From the NCBI GenBank assembly GCA_001632425.1, contig KV425593.1, positions 122,541-186,540 of the forward strand: a stretch of DNA of 64,000 nucleotides, written 5' to 3'. Positions 22,735 to 34,767 of the stretch are shown here, piece after piece. The DNA comes from Neolentinus lepideus HHB14362 ss-1. Lineage: Eukaryota; Basidiomycota; Agaricomycetes; Gloeophyllales; Gloeophyllaceae. The translations under genes and the position numbers were made by a program. The notes under the pieces were generated by a model. That model made no database searches. It was not told the origin of the DNA and saw only the letters and a list, made by a program, of their open reading frames with translations. Numbering within the stretch: position 1 is the first letter of the stretch; every line of letters begins with the position of its first letter.

Positions 22735-22806
22735 TTGGGGAGTAGGATTCGAAACCGGCCGCCGTCGTGAGAGAAGGGTCTTGGACACTACAAGTTACTG
22801 CGCTCT
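22735..22806 (-). ncRNA. tRNA-Glu(CTC)-like remnant, possible SINE head
   Basis: The minus strand carries a B-box-like GGTTTCGAATCC (22745-22756, one extra T), an A-box-like TAACTTGTAGTGTCC (22783-22797) and, between them, CTTCTCTCACGACGG, which resembles a tRNA-Glu anticodon arm with CTC. The T-stem and acceptor stem do not pair, so it is not a working tRNA gene. It is either a worn tRNA copy or the tRNA-derived head of a SINE. Confidence 0.3.
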
Positions 22807-23239
22807 GTAGATCGTCGTGCGCTTATGACACTCCCCCTCATACGTGTCCTGGGTCACAAGCATCTACTGCCCACATTGACCAAGGCTGAGATTTTCTAGG
22901 AGGATTGCTGAAGAGGAAGAGACTGACCTGCCGGGCGAGGCGTGGAAAATCCTGCTGCGTAGCAAATTTTGCTGTGTAGCAAGTCGTTACGTAGCGAAGT
23001 GAGGCCACTACCCCCCGGGATCCACACGAGTACCGCTGCGTGCCTTGCAGTGGCGGACTCTCATCTGCTCTTCGTCGTTCGTCTCAGCGCTGGACGCCTT
23101 GCTTGCTCTTGCAACTGCTCTAGAGACTACTCATTAGGCTTTCTTATAATCCATCTAATTGCCTTACATTTTCCACCGAGGACCAAACCGAGGACCAAAT
23201 CGAATACCCATCGCACACCAATCAATACTGTTTGCAGGC

Positions 23240-26200
23240 ATGGCAAAGGCTATCGGAAAATGGACGAGGATCCCGTTCGGCCCAAACACCAACAACGGCG
23301 GTAGTAGCTCTGCGGTAAACCACCATCCGGTCGCAGGGACCAGCTCTGGCGCGCCAGGGAAGGGTTCGATGCACGTTATAGGCCCCGCAGACTGTAAACA
23401 GTTCGGGCTCGAAAATGTACGTCCCATTCGTTCTGGCTGCCTCCACTCTGTGATACGATTAACCCTAATTAGTTTGGGAATACTTGGTAAGCCACAGTGA
23501 TCCAAGCACTTGCTTCTCCATGCTAAGCAGTCCTATTGCTTGCCTGAGCCAGCTACGCCAACTCGGTGCTACAAGCGCTCTACTTCTGCTCCCCATTTCG
23601 CGACCTCGTCATCCAATACCCCGACAGCGCGGCACCCGTATACCCCGTCTCTCCCCCCGCCTCTCCTTCCCCTTCCCCCACTGCGTCGGCAGCCGCGCCC
23701 CAGCCCACGCTCGGACGACGGCCACCAACGGGCAGCAACACGCAGAGGAAGTTCTCGACGTCGAGTCTACCGAATGGGAATACTGATGGCCCGCCGACGC
23801 TGTTCAGCGCGCTGAGGAGCTTGTTCCTGTATATCTCGAAGAACCCGGCGGACAAGGGTACGGTGGCGCCACGTGCGTTTATTGATAAGTTGAAGGAGCT
23901 GAATGAGCTCTTCCGGTGAGTCCTTACGCTCGTCCCGGCGCGCACAATGGAATGGTCCGATTAACCCATTTCAGCTCGACGATGCATCAAGACGCACACG
24001 AGTTCCTCAACTACCTCCTAAACAAGATCGTCGAGGAGATGGAGGACGACCGGCAGACGGGCGCGGTCGCGAACGGGAACGGACACGTTGAGGACCGTGA
24101 GTGCGCTCGCGCCCTGCCCTGTCTGCCACTTACTGACCCTGATGCTCACGCTCCCTCACCACATGCCAATTCTATACTCTATATTCGCACGCAGTGTCAA
24201 CGTCCATCACCACGCTGTCCTCCATATCCCCGCGCACGCATCACTCTCACTCGGGCGCGCAGACGCTCGTGCACCGCTTGTTCGAGGGCGTGCTGACGAG
24301 CGAGACGCGGTGTCTGACGTGCGAGACGGTGGGTAACTTGCGCGATTTCTTTCATTTCTGACCGCTTTATCCTTTTCCCGTGCAGGTCTCCTCGCGCTCC
24401 GAGTCGTTCCTCGACCTCTCGATCGACATCGAACAGAACTCGTCGCTGACAGCGTGCCTGAGGCAATTTAGTGCGTCCGAAATGCTCTGCCAGCGGAATA
24501 AGTTTTTTTGCGACAGCTGTTGTGGGCTGCAGGAGGCGGAGAAGCGGTGCGTCTTGCTCTTTGCGTTATTCAGCCAACTCATGACAACTAAACCTCTCTC
24601 TATTTGAATTTGAAACCGAAATTTCCGCTCGCGCGTAGAATGAAAATAAAGATCCTTCCCCCGATCCTCGCGCTTCACCTCAAGCGGTTCAAGTACCAGG
24701 AGAGCCTGGGAAAGCACATCAAGCTGAGCTATCGGGTGGCGTTCCCGTTCGAGCTGCGACTGTTCAATACGGTCGATGATGCGGAACCGAGCGCTGATAG
24801 GCTTTACGAGTTGTTTGCGGTGGTGGTGCATATTGGAAAGTGAGTGTTCTATGTTTTATCTGTTTTAGTGGTCGTGTTGGCGGTTGTCGGCTCTTTTTTT
24901 CGCGTCATCATCGAGGGATAAGCAAGATATTTTTAACCGAAATTAATCGAGACGCGTGCTCGTTTTCCGTTCCCTTCCTATCTATCAGAGACGTACTCAT
25001 CGTGCTTATCACTCCTCCATCTCTTTTCCCATATTCTAACTTGGTAACTCACCTCTCCGGCAGCGGACCGCACCACGGGCACTACATCACCATCGTCAAG
25101 TCCCGCGCGAAATGGTACGTCTTCGATGACGAGTCCGTGGACGTGATCAAGGAGTCGGACATTCCGAAGTACTTTGGCGAGAATTCCGCGGGTGCAGCGT
25201 ACGTGCTCTACTACCAGGCGGCGGACCTCGACTTCCGGTCGCTCGGGATACGGACCGGGGAAGAGGAGGAGCCCGCGGTCCCACCGGGGTTGGGCGGGGG
25301 CGGCGGGAGCGGGGTGAGCATCAAGGTGACCGCGGACGAGCCCGCGCCCGGGTCCCCGGTGGATAAGGTGCCGCCCGTGCCGTCTTTGAGCCTGCAGATA
25401 CCACCGTCGACTCCGTCGGCGGCGGGCGAGATTAGTCCGAGCACGAGCGTCAGCACGGGGAGTGGGCGGGGCAAGGACCGCGAGGCGCTGCTGCATACGG
25501 TACGGCACTCGCCGAGCGCGAAGATGGGTAGCCCGGCGGACGAGGGCGGGCGAAGTCCGGTGAAGAGTCGGCATGATGAGGGCGGCACGGTGGAGGATCC
25601 CGGGCCCGGTGTGTCATCGGGCACGCTAGGGAAAAGCGTCATTGCAAATGGGAAGGAGAGGGAGCGCGTGCGTGTGCCGGAGAAGAAGACGAGTACTTGG
25701 TTTAGGAGGAAGAGCGCCAGGGTGGGCGGGGACGACAGCCGCCCCGGAACGGCGGGCTCGAGTGCGGGCCCGAGCATGCCGATGAGCCCCAGTGCGTGGT
25801 TCAAGACGGCGGGTAGACATCAGCACCACCACCACCACAGCACGTCGGGTGCGTCGCAGAAGATGGCATTGGATCACGGGTTTCCTAGAACGGATTCCGC
25901 GTCACCAACGCCCCCGGAGCTGCTGTCTACGACGTCGAGCGTGGGTTCGCACAGTCATTCGAGTCGAGTGCCGGACGTCCCACCGCTGCCGCGACTCACT
26001 GACTTGCCTGCGCCGCCGCCTCTGTCGACAGCTACTTCGGTGCCCAGCTCGCCTGTGTCGACCCGAAATTATATACCCAAACGGAGTAGCAGTACGGCGA
26101 AGCGGAGACCACTGCCCGAGCTGCCGCCGCCTACACCCGGTCCCATGCGCGCAAGACCGTCAACGGCTGGGGCTTCGTCGTCGTCGTCGTCGAGAGGCGC

Positions 26201-26528
26201 TGCGGAGTCTCCGCCACCCTTGCCGACCCTTAGTCCGAATCGCTTGCATGAAATGGCGAGAGAAAGGAAGGAGAAGGAGAGTGACTCATACAAGCGGCGG
26301 CCACAGTCCGCGCACGCGAATGCTGACCTGGCGACGAGTCCTAGGATAATCTCGCCGACAGTCAGCTCAGGTTCTCACAGCGGCAGCGCGACGTGGAAAC
26401 GCGCGTCACGGAAGTTGAGTATTACGGGGTCGATGCTCACGTTTGGCAGGAAGAAGGAGAAGGGGAGTGAGAAGGAGAAAGATGTATCACCTCCGCCACC
26501 AAGTGCCTTCCAGGCGCCCGGGTGGTAG
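23240..26528 (+). CDS. Ubiquitin-specific protease (USP12/46, Ubp9/Ubp13 type)
   Basis: The start is ATG 23240 ([14 protein letters not shown]). The catalytic Cys box [16 protein letters not shown] is split by an intron inside the Cys codon. It continues [15 protein letters not shown], a zinc-ribbon pair (CLTC and FCDSCC), [11 protein letters not shown], the catalytic His in [11 protein letters not shown], and WYVFDDESV before YVLYYQ. This is a complete USP fold with the arrangement of USP1/12/46-like enzymes, which work with WD40 partners to remove ubiquitin from proteins. After the catalytic domain comes a tail of about 440 residues, Ser/Pro/Gly-rich and probably disordered, with a His run (HHHHHH) and an SSSSSS run coded by a TCG repeat near 26180. 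Introns are short except in the 5' part. Part of its 5' end is duplicated at 34768-35215. It is convergent with the F-box gene. Confidence 0.93.
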
Positions 26529-26747
26529 TCGACCTATAGCGGCCATGGACGCTGAATGTGCTAACATAACCCTATCGTATCATGATAGATTGACTGATTT
26601 CGATATTGCTGTTACAATTATGTTTATAGCACCCTTGATTCGTGCTTTTATTCATGTAACCCCTCCGAGGGCGTTGTTCTTGTAATACTTCCGTAGCTCA
26701 GTCTCATCCTCGTCACCGTGCAAGACAGTAATTCTGTATTCAGTGCA

Positions 26748-29020
26748 TTACACTACGTTACATTCGAGATACGAAATAAATGAGAGCTGAAGTTTCATAC
26801 AGCATACAAAGAGTAATAAATGAACGTATAAATGATGGTGATGAGGCGCAAAAGCCATAGGAATGAGTGTGGATGGTACAGGATTGTACAACGAATCCCT
26901 ATATATGCTAGAGTGTGTAAAAGGTATTGCGACCGGTGATATCATATATCTCCTTTCGAGTACGTCTGTGAAGGCAGAGAAATCAGTAACGGAAGGGCCG
27001 ATCACGAACAGAGTCACTCGCCGATTGGGTGTGGATGCGAAATCAAAAATATAGAGACAAGTGTCGTTCGCCGCGACGGCAACGACTCTCCCAATAGTTT
27101 CATCCCAGGCCATGGTCTGCACGCCATATTCTTCGAAGTGGTCGAAGAGGGAGGTGGGTAACTCCACGGATGCAAACGATTCGCGGCGTTTTTCCACTTT
27201 CTGGCGTCGGAAGTATCTCCAGTCCAGTCCGTCGTTTTCTTCTCCCTGAAGCGGCTGTCGGACGAAGCTCCAAATATTCCTGAGATTGGGCGAGTCTGTG
27301 CGGTCGTCCGGACCCACCGTCCACGCCAAAGCACGCCCGTTGCCCGGAAGGATGTACGCCGCTCCGAAACTCTTAGGATACTCGAATACGTCCGTGAAGC
27401 GGCTGGAGAGGTTGTAGGTGTGAGGAGGATAGACTAGGTTGCGCCAGTCGTGATCGTATTTGGAAGAATGAGTGAAGTTGAGCTCGTTTATTCTCGTATC
27501 GGTTCGAGGATCGATGATCTCGGGCTTCATTAGCAAGAGCTTGAGCGCCTCGGGATCGGTCGCGCGACAGTAGATATAGACAGTTGGCGGCTCGAGATGT
27601 TTGCCACGTGGGAGATCAGCTGGGGTCTGACGGGAGTTGTCGTGGCAGTATGGATAGTGGAGTTCAGAGATGCAGACACTGCGAAAGGTGCCATCATAGT
27701 CGTACTGCCCATCTATTGAATCGATGTCAGCGTTCTCTTCGTAGGCTGTTGGGTATATCTCGAAGCCGAGGGAATGTTTTCTCTCTGCGTCCCTGGTCAC
27801 GATGCGCTTGACTACTATAATACTCTTGTGCAACGGTAGGTTTCGGAATGCGACAACGGTATGATCCTATGTGCAATGATGTCAGCCAGCGCACAGATGC
27901 GGCAAAATAAGACGACGAACACAGTCCAAAAACCACGGCAGGAGGTGATTTCTGAACCAAGGATCGCTCCTCCGCCCCAGATGCTTGTAAACAATATTCT
28001 CTGGCTGTTGAATGAGTGAAACATAGGGCTTTCCATCCAGGTATTCGAGGCACGGCTGCAGGAGGGGCGACCCCGACTGAATCGCCGCCATTTTCCTGAA
28101 AGGCTCTGGCAGGTTAAGCAGGTATTCATGGTACTCGGGCGTCTTTGGTCCCTTGTCCGGCGCCATGTCGACTAGACACTCCACGGTCGTGAGCGAGACG
28201 AAGAACGTCGCGCTTTCGTATCTGAACTGCACATCCGCGATGTCGTGCTTTTCGGAGAACTGAGACGCGTCTCGCCTGTCAAGGACGCGATCAATATACA
28301 TGACTTGAGTTTGAAGATACGGTAACCAACCACGCGTCAGGTCCACAGCACTCCCTTCGAACATAGGATACAGCAATTCCATGCACTCCATTAATAAACA
28401 TATACTTCGCCGTCAGCTCATGTGCCTTCGAAGTCACCTCGACCTGTGCGAGGGGACACGCAATACGAACATCATAATCCAACACATACAACAGCAAATA
28501 AAACCTTGTCACCGCTTTATTGCTCACGGACACCATCATATAATGTCCTCCAGGCAAGATCGAGACGGTGTATACCTGGTACCACATTTGCAGGCAGTAG
28601 GAATGGAAGGTGGAGGGCACGTCGCTGCACCACTCTTTATTGAAGGACAGTGCGCGGGTGAGGAGACGCTCAGTCTCGAGGGAGCGCTGGGCGCCGAGGA
28701 GGTGCCGACGAGTTGGGGGCATAGGGGGCAGGGGGCCTTGGTATCGACAGAGGAGGCGCTTCCAGATGGCAGGCTCTTGAGTGACTTTATAGAGCCCCCA
28801 GCAGCACTGGGGAGGGCTTCTGTGGGAAAGCGAAGACACTCGAGGGCGCGGAGGGGCTTACCTTGCGAACGGCGATAACATCCTTGACCTCCAGCCTGGA
28901 GATGATGTGGTCGACGAGTATGTCCAGAGGTATGGAATCCAGCGATTTGCCGCGTCTTGGCCTATTGAAGAGCGAGCGAAAGAACTCCATGCCAAAGATG
29001 CTACCTATGAGGGCGGACAT
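26748..29020 (-). CDS. F-box protein with large unclassified C-terminal region
   Basis: The start is ATG 29020 (MSALIGSIFGMEFF). An F-box follows: LDSIPLDILVDHIISRLEVK DVIAVRK, then VTQEPAIWKRLL after a 5' intron. Two further introns of 52-53 nt, each with a GCTGAC branch-like word, join ...PLAQVE to CMELLYPMFEG and ...FLDC to DHTVVAFRNL. The rest (about 550 residues) is a regular beta-rich sequence with repeated W/Y/F and a final segment TMAWDETIGRVVAVAANDTC that resembles a propeller blade. It should act as an SCF substrate adaptor. No stops or frame breaks were seen. The last codons before the stop at 26748 are less certain. Confidence 0.75.
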
Positions 29021-29877
29021 CCTTCAAGTTTCTGCTGGAATGTGAAGGTAGCGATGGGTATGTACGCTGATGGGTCCTTGTTGGTGCTTGTTTGGCCATG
29101 GTTCTGGTTTGCCGTGCCACTTGTCTCTTATCGGGTTTGATGATCTGAAGTGACGACCACTAGGCGCTGCACAATTCGGGACGGCCGAGACAGTGGTGTC
29201 CAGGTAGATGCTTGTGGGACCATGTTTGCCGTCCTGCATCCTCAACAAACTGCTGACTTGGGAGAAACGTACGAAGATCTTTGGTTGTCGAGGAAACCAG
29301 GAGAGCTCGCACTCACATTTACAACATTTACCTTCTGTAGCATAAGAACCCCGTGGGAACAAGGCATTGTGAGCACTGATTTCCGGTTATTTCTGAGACT
29401 GAAGCAAGCGATGTCCGTACATGGCGCTCAAGATAAAATCGAACTGTCGGAAATGATCGCCTGCGATGTGGACCTGTCGAAGCGTCGACTGGATACAAGG
29501 TTCAAACTAATGCGACGTCGTTTTGAAGAATTTGCATGCCAACCATCCAGGAGCTTCGGAAGTGTTGTAAAGTTCGCCCAGTAATGGTCGGTCTTGTGTC
29601 ATGACCGCTATAGCGCATGAACGGAATCAGAGTCGACAGGGCCGAACAACAAGGAATGCTGCATACCTCAAGCCATCTACTTTAGTCCTTACATCTCTTT
29701 TCACGGGAAGTCGATGGCACTCTGTGTCGAAACTCTCAAGCATGTACTTCATACGCGGTGTTCATCTCTATCACATCAGCATTCCATGGAACTCATACGG
29801 AGTGAGGCTTGGGCATTCCGTGCTTCGTACCTATGTAATGCGTACCTGATGGAACAGCCAACCAAGTCTACTTACTG
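29021..29877. other. Intergenic, no assigned gene
   Basis: Open frames exist on both strands (for example 29150-29584 plus) but show no domain, no splice logic and no repeats. Part must be the promoter of the F-box gene. Confidence 0.4.
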
Positions 29878-30178
29878 AGAATGCCCACATAACAACGCCA
29901 ATGGGTCCCTTTAGTCCAGTGAGCTCTATCAAGGACATAGTGCAGATCTGTTCAACCTCAGGCCTGAACTATGACATTGCGCCTGCATCGGAATGTGTTG
30001 TTCTCGATATAGACTGTAAGCGTCGCATAGCCCAAGTCCCATTCTCGAAGCAGACAAGAGGGAGAACAGTGGCGAGGAAGATGAAGGCGATGCCTGCGAC
30101 CAGGTCTACGAGATGGATGATCAGAAGCAAATCCAATTGTCTGTCTTCCGCGGCGCGGCACTCGCATAGCATCCTCAT
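29878..30178 (-). CDS. Possible small membrane protein gene, partial
   Basis: One minus-strand exon encodes MRMLCECRAAEDRQLDLLLI, then a hydrophobic helix (VAGIAFIFLATVLPLVCF) and ENGTWAMRRLQSIS. A second, after a possible short intron, encodes SLIELTGLKGPIGVVMWAFS with another hydrophobic segment. Together they look like part of a fungal multi-pass membrane protein. A good start codon, full exon chain and stop could not be fixed, so this may be a remnant. It lies just upstream of, and divergent from, the membrane-protein gene starting at 30268. Confidence 0.3.
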
Positions 30179-30267
30179 CGCCTCATTTGCGACTCGGACA
30201 TATACATCGCCCCCTTGGTCCCAATGTCGGCGTTAACTTTGGACTGACAAACTGTAGTGCTGTAGTC

Positions 30268-32203
30268 ATGGTCTTCACTAATAATGCCCACGAGTGAGTC
30301 GATCTGCGTTTGACGTTGGTGACCTGCTCACTTGTAACCATCGTCAGGCAAGAGTGGCGCTTAACTGGTAAATCCATCTCATTTGCTTCCGTTACAACTT
30401 CACTGACTCTGCTGAATCACGCAGTCGTTCGGACACACAATGTCCATCAGCTCAAGCAAGAAAAGTCATGGCGGCCGATCGTCCAGCTGGCCGTGGACCA
30501 GCAACCATTCCCGGAGGTCATGCTCGGTGTGGACGGCCAGAATCCAAATTTAAAGACGACGCATATTATGTATGTGTAAACTACGCGTTTCCATCGCTTG
30601 ATGTTCGACTCTGACACAAGGGTCGTAGTCATGATGCGTCTCACGAGTCGCGTGTGGTTTTTGAGATCTGCTGTCAGGCGAAAACGAAGAAGAAGCAGAA
30701 GCGGAGGACGGTGCTAGCAAGGGCTAGCATGACACTGGGGGAGATCTTGGTCCGCCAGGACGCGAAAAAATGTGAGTTCCTCCATTATTTGCCAACCATC
30801 TCTGACAAAGCAACACTGGTAGTGACCGAGATCAAGCTGACCTGCCAGACCTCGGCAATCCGGCGATTGAGCTCGAACGGATCAGGGAATTCTACCCCGA
30901 CGAGGCACCCACACCTGCACGTCCGACTTCTCCCTCCTCCCTCCATCACACTCTTGCCGCGGCGCTCCACTACCTCAACAGATGTTTCTGACAGCGAGGA
31001 GGAACCTCTCACGCCGAGTTGTACGTCTGTCCAGATATCGCTCCTCTTCTCCCAATCTCCTGACCACTTCACCCCCAGCCGACCGCGCACTCTCAGAGAC
31101 CCTGAGCGTCGCATCCGAACCGGTTGAGCAGCCCTCGCTAGCCGCAGAGACGGTCCTCCGCCACCGCAAGCGGAAACCAAAAGGGTACCACCTCTTCTCC
31201 GGCAGCGAGTGCGGCTCGGAGGACTCGCGCCTCTCCTCTGGGTCCTTCCAGATCGACGCCGAAGAAACCGTGCCGTTCCTCGAACCAGAGTCGCCTGTGC
31301 GCGAGACATTCGTAGGCGAGCATGGCATCCGGCACTGGATCGCGGGCTCGTTCCTCCCGCAGTACTCTCCCGACCGTTTCAGCGTTCTGTCGCAGCACGG
31401 GTCTTCGATGCTCGATATAATCTCGCCTTATCAGCGTTTGAATGATGCTGACGGATTTGAGGAACTTGAGCGGGTGATGAGGGACTTGCAGGCGGAATGG
31501 AATTACGCGGGGGCGTCGGTGCGTTGTAGTCACGTCCAATATGATTGTTTGCTGATGGTAGAGGTATATGCTAGTTGATTGCGTTGGCTGCGTACGTTTT
31601 CATCTTCAAGAAAGGTAGTGTATTGCTAATAGGACGGATGACAGCATCGACGCCACAGTCTTCGGCCTCACCCCCGACTCGACTTTCGCCATTGACAGCC
31701 TTGCAAAACGGTCCGTCGCCGCGGGCGGGCTGGCAGCCGGGCTCGGGCTCGCCATCGACGTCTGGCTCATCCTCCAATACAACTGCGCGGATCCCCGAAA
31801 ATTCCAGGTACTTCTTCCTTTCTCCGTGCACTTCCTCATTCCCTTCCTAACTTCTCATCTAACCTCGCAGACTCGCGCCCTCGGCGTCTTCGACAACTAC
31901 ATCTCGTTCTGTATCACCTGCCGCCTGCCCACGTTGTGCCTGTTCGTCTCCACGTGCGCGCTGCTGCTCTTCCTGTGCTCGGTGGCATTTGCGGTGTGGC
32001 CGACGGCGTCGGTCGTGGTGTGCTTTGTGGCGGGTTTCTTGGTGGTGAGCCAGTATCTTGTGTGGGCGATCATGAGAGGGGTGAGGGCGATATGGAGGGG
32101 TATGGTAGGGATTTTTATGGGTAGTGTGACACTTTGGAGGGGGATGTGGGATGTGGGAGGAAGGGAAAAGGAAGAGGGTGAGAGAGTAGAGCAGAAGACA
32201 TGA
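30268..32203 (+). CDS. Multi-pass membrane protein with C2-like N-terminus, unnamed family
   Basis: The start is ATG 30268 (MVFTNNAHE). Nine exons or so are joined by canonical introns, for example 30294-30347, 30368-30424, 30570-30628, 30772 to about 30821 and 31021-31078. The N-terminal part (WRLTVVRTHNVHQLKQEKSW ... PFPEVMLGVDGQNPNLKT ... RVVFEICCQAKTKKKQKRRT) looks like a C2-type beta-sandwich. A polar linker with an acidic SDSEEEPLTP follows. The C-terminal half has several hydrophobic helices (SLIALAAIDATVFGL, GGLAAGLGLAIDVWLIL, PTLCLFVSTCALLLFLC, SVVVCFVAGFLVVSQYLVW) and a charged tail. This suggests a membrane protein with a lipid- or protein-binding cytosolic front. No known catalytic motif is seen. 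Confidence 0.75.
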
Positions 32204-33219
32204 AGATTATACCCATGGTGAATTGTATCATACCAGGATCTACCTAGTGGAATTGACGGTGTTAGGCACTAAGACCCTCGTCCGAGGTATCACAGGGATA
32301 TGCAGACCAACGAAGCCTCCGGAGCCGAGGCTATCTGTTATTCGAGGCGGCGGAGCTGTGGAGAGTAATGCGATGTATAGCGAAAGGTTGCTCGTTCCAA
32401 ACGTGACCTAAGATTGGCTGATCTCGCCCGTCTCTCCCTCCTCGGAGCGCCGTGCACCATGTCACATTTCAGGCCTTGTATAAGGAACGGCTTAGTTGAG
32501 CTACTGCAGCTTCAACTGTCACTATCTACATCGGCTACGACGAACCAGACATTCTCCGTGCCAACCGGTGTTTCGAAGTTGGACATGCCACTGACAATTG
32601 GCGGCTATATGCAGGGCTAGATAGTGAGGAATGGGAAAAACTATCGTCTCGTTGGACCTGCTACCGTATGGGGAGCTTGTCCTTTGAAATTCTACCTATC
32701 GGTGTGATGAGATGTCAATTGCAACAACAGAGCCAATGATGGAATACGCATTATCAAGGGTCCAGCTCACGTTAATTACTGTAGAGGCACGGCTTGCACT
32801 ATTGGTAGATTACTATGTCTTCCGGAAATATTCGAATACATGTTTGAGATATGCTGGAAATAACATCAGTATTCATTCTGCACAGCTCCAGACGAAAGTT
32901 GGTGTACCGGGCGTCCAGAATAGCCTCAGCTGACATTCGGTCCCAATCCCCAGCATTGGGCTCAAGCTATCATGGGTCCTAGAAACGACAATATTTGATC
33001 ATCATTCCGTCTATTCTGGACTTTCCATCATGGAGATTTCTTCTAACGGCGACTTGCACGGGCCAATGTATGCAGGCCTCCTAGGTGCAGATAACGGCGG
33101 AAGCGACGATAGGCTGAGGATGGGTGGTGACCGTAAAGTGACATGTTAGACCGCGGTGTCATTTTGCGCACTACACGGAATAGATAGAGCTCTTCCAGAT
33201 AGCTGCGACGGTTATTCCT
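32204..33219. other. Intergenic, about 1 kb, no feature seen
   Basis: No supported gene. It includes the promoter of the intact UbiA gene. Only weak similarity to the upstream region of the UbiA pseudogene was noticed. Confidence 0.45.
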
Positions 33220-34292
33220 ATGAACGTGCGCGAGGAACAGAACATGGAAGCAGTGGTCTTGCATATAAAGGCAGCCAGAGACATTCAAGAATCAGCAGCC
33301 AAGATGGATTCTGTAAAGGCCACGTCTACCCTGATAGCCAGAGAATCCGGTATTTTCTTCGGGTTTTCATGGAGAGACTGGTCGGCCACCATCATCCCTG
33401 GTTCGATCATCGCCGTTGCTGCCATGCGAAATGTTACTCTGTCGCTTTCGTCAATGGTGTTCGCTCACCTCTGCCTAGTAATCTGGCTCACTCACTTCGT
33501 ATATCTCGTCACTCTGTCCAACCAGATAACCGGCGTCGACGAAGACCGCATCAATAAGCCTGACAGACCCATTCCTTCGGGAAAGGTCACCACAGATGAG
33601 GCCCGAGTACGATGGGCTGTGGTGGCTTGGGCATTCCTCATGATGGGCGTATTCTATCCTAAGATATTGGCGGAGACCATTTGCTGGGTCCTGACAGTAG
33701 CCTTCTTGAACCTGACGGCAGCTGGAGATCATTGGTTCGGGAAGAATTGCTTAGCAATGACGGCGGGGACGTGGGCACTCCTTAGCGGAGCCTGGAAAAT
33801 AATTGCTCCCCTTGCATACACCAATAGATCTTACATCGTGACGATAGCGGTGTGGACCGGGACGTTCATGCCCCTCCAAGACGTCCGGGACGTGAAGGGA
33901 GACGCCAAAGTTGGTCGACGCACCCTGCCGCTCATTTTTGGAGATAAAAGTAGCAGAAGGATGATAGCATTCGGGTTCATCCCTACCGCCTTCGGAATCC
34001 TGTGTGTAGGAGGGTTAGCCGCGGTGGCACCAGTCCCGTTAGCGATGATGCACCTTTTCCTTGCCTATCGCGTCCTACAAAATAATGGCGCCCGCTATGA
34101 CCACAAGACGTATATGGTTAGCATGCATGTTTATTGCCGTATGGTTGGTGCTGACGAAACCAGATCTTCACGTACCTTTTCTGCGGAGTTATTGCGTGCA
34201 TTATAGCGAAGCAATCAGAGCATCACATACATGTCCGGCACATGCTGGACGTTACAACCTCAGTCAATCTTTCTGCGGAGGTAGACATGTAG
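33220..34292 (+). CDS. UbiA-type prenyltransferase or terpene cyclase, intact copy
   Basis: Two exons: 33220-34116 (299 codons) and 34164-34292, joined by a 47-nt intron, give 341 residues. Motif 1 is NQITGVDEDRINKPDRPIPS and motif 2 is LQDVRDVKGDAKVGRRTLP, the two aspartate-rich diphosphate/Mg sites of the UbiA superfamily. The rest is a chain of membrane helices (for example IIPGSIIAVAAM, VVAWAFLMMGVFY, MTAGTWALLSGAWKII). Members attach prenyl groups to aromatic rings, and some fungal ones (Fma-TC type) are membrane terpene cyclases; the sequence does not decide which. A second in-frame ATG at 33244 is equally plausible as start. The ACG at the matching place in the pseudogene copy suggests that one. 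It is part of an inverted duplicate block. Confidence 0.88.
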
Positions 34293-34767
34293 ATAAGCTG
34301 CAAATTGTGACCAGTTTCATTTCACATACCAGTATCGTTAATCTCGCTATTTGCCGTGTATTTCGTAGAAAGGTGAACCGTCAAAGATTTCAACATCTTC
34401 CTATAGTCTCCCATACAACTTCTGTAATTGTGGAATAGCAATAGATAGCCTGGTTATAGACGCGGAGGAAATGAAGATGAACGATAAAACCATGCCACTC
34501 AATGCTTTGGCCGTTGCTCGCTTGCCGATTCGCTCTCGCTCCATGGGTGAACGCGAACCTTCCCTGAGTTCCCTTCAACCGCAAATTTGAGTGGATGCAC
34601 TAGAGCCTTATACTCTGCCCTTTCTCTTCCACCACGTCGCCCACGATGTACGCACAGGATGATTCAGATGAAGTCTCTTTTCCTATCTGTCTGATGTACT
34701 ATAGCCTGTGCTGATGTATCTCGGTCAACTTGATTTTCCATTAACTTACCGCCAACAGTTTTTTGGT

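Larger units (their letters stand above)
20600..23239. other. Gene-poor 2.6 kb with duplicated segment
   Basis: No convincing intact gene was found. A segment at about 21130-21480 is repeated at 35500-35790. A tRNA-Glu-like remnant lies near 22735-22806, and the last 180 bp (promoter and 5' UTR of the deubiquitinase) is repeated inverted at 35040-35215. A minus-strand stretch near 21340-21380 reads LFEVLEDEKNKDG and could be a relic exon. Confidence 0.5.

Noticed and set aside
24978..25804. Long minus-strand frames of about 198 codons
   Set aside because: Shadows of the GC-rich USP tail exon; composition is Arg/Pro-rich and lacks any domain.
25792..26349. 185-codon plus-strand frame, Arg-rich
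   Set aside because: Shifted frame of the USP tail, where codon-position bias creates a false open frame.
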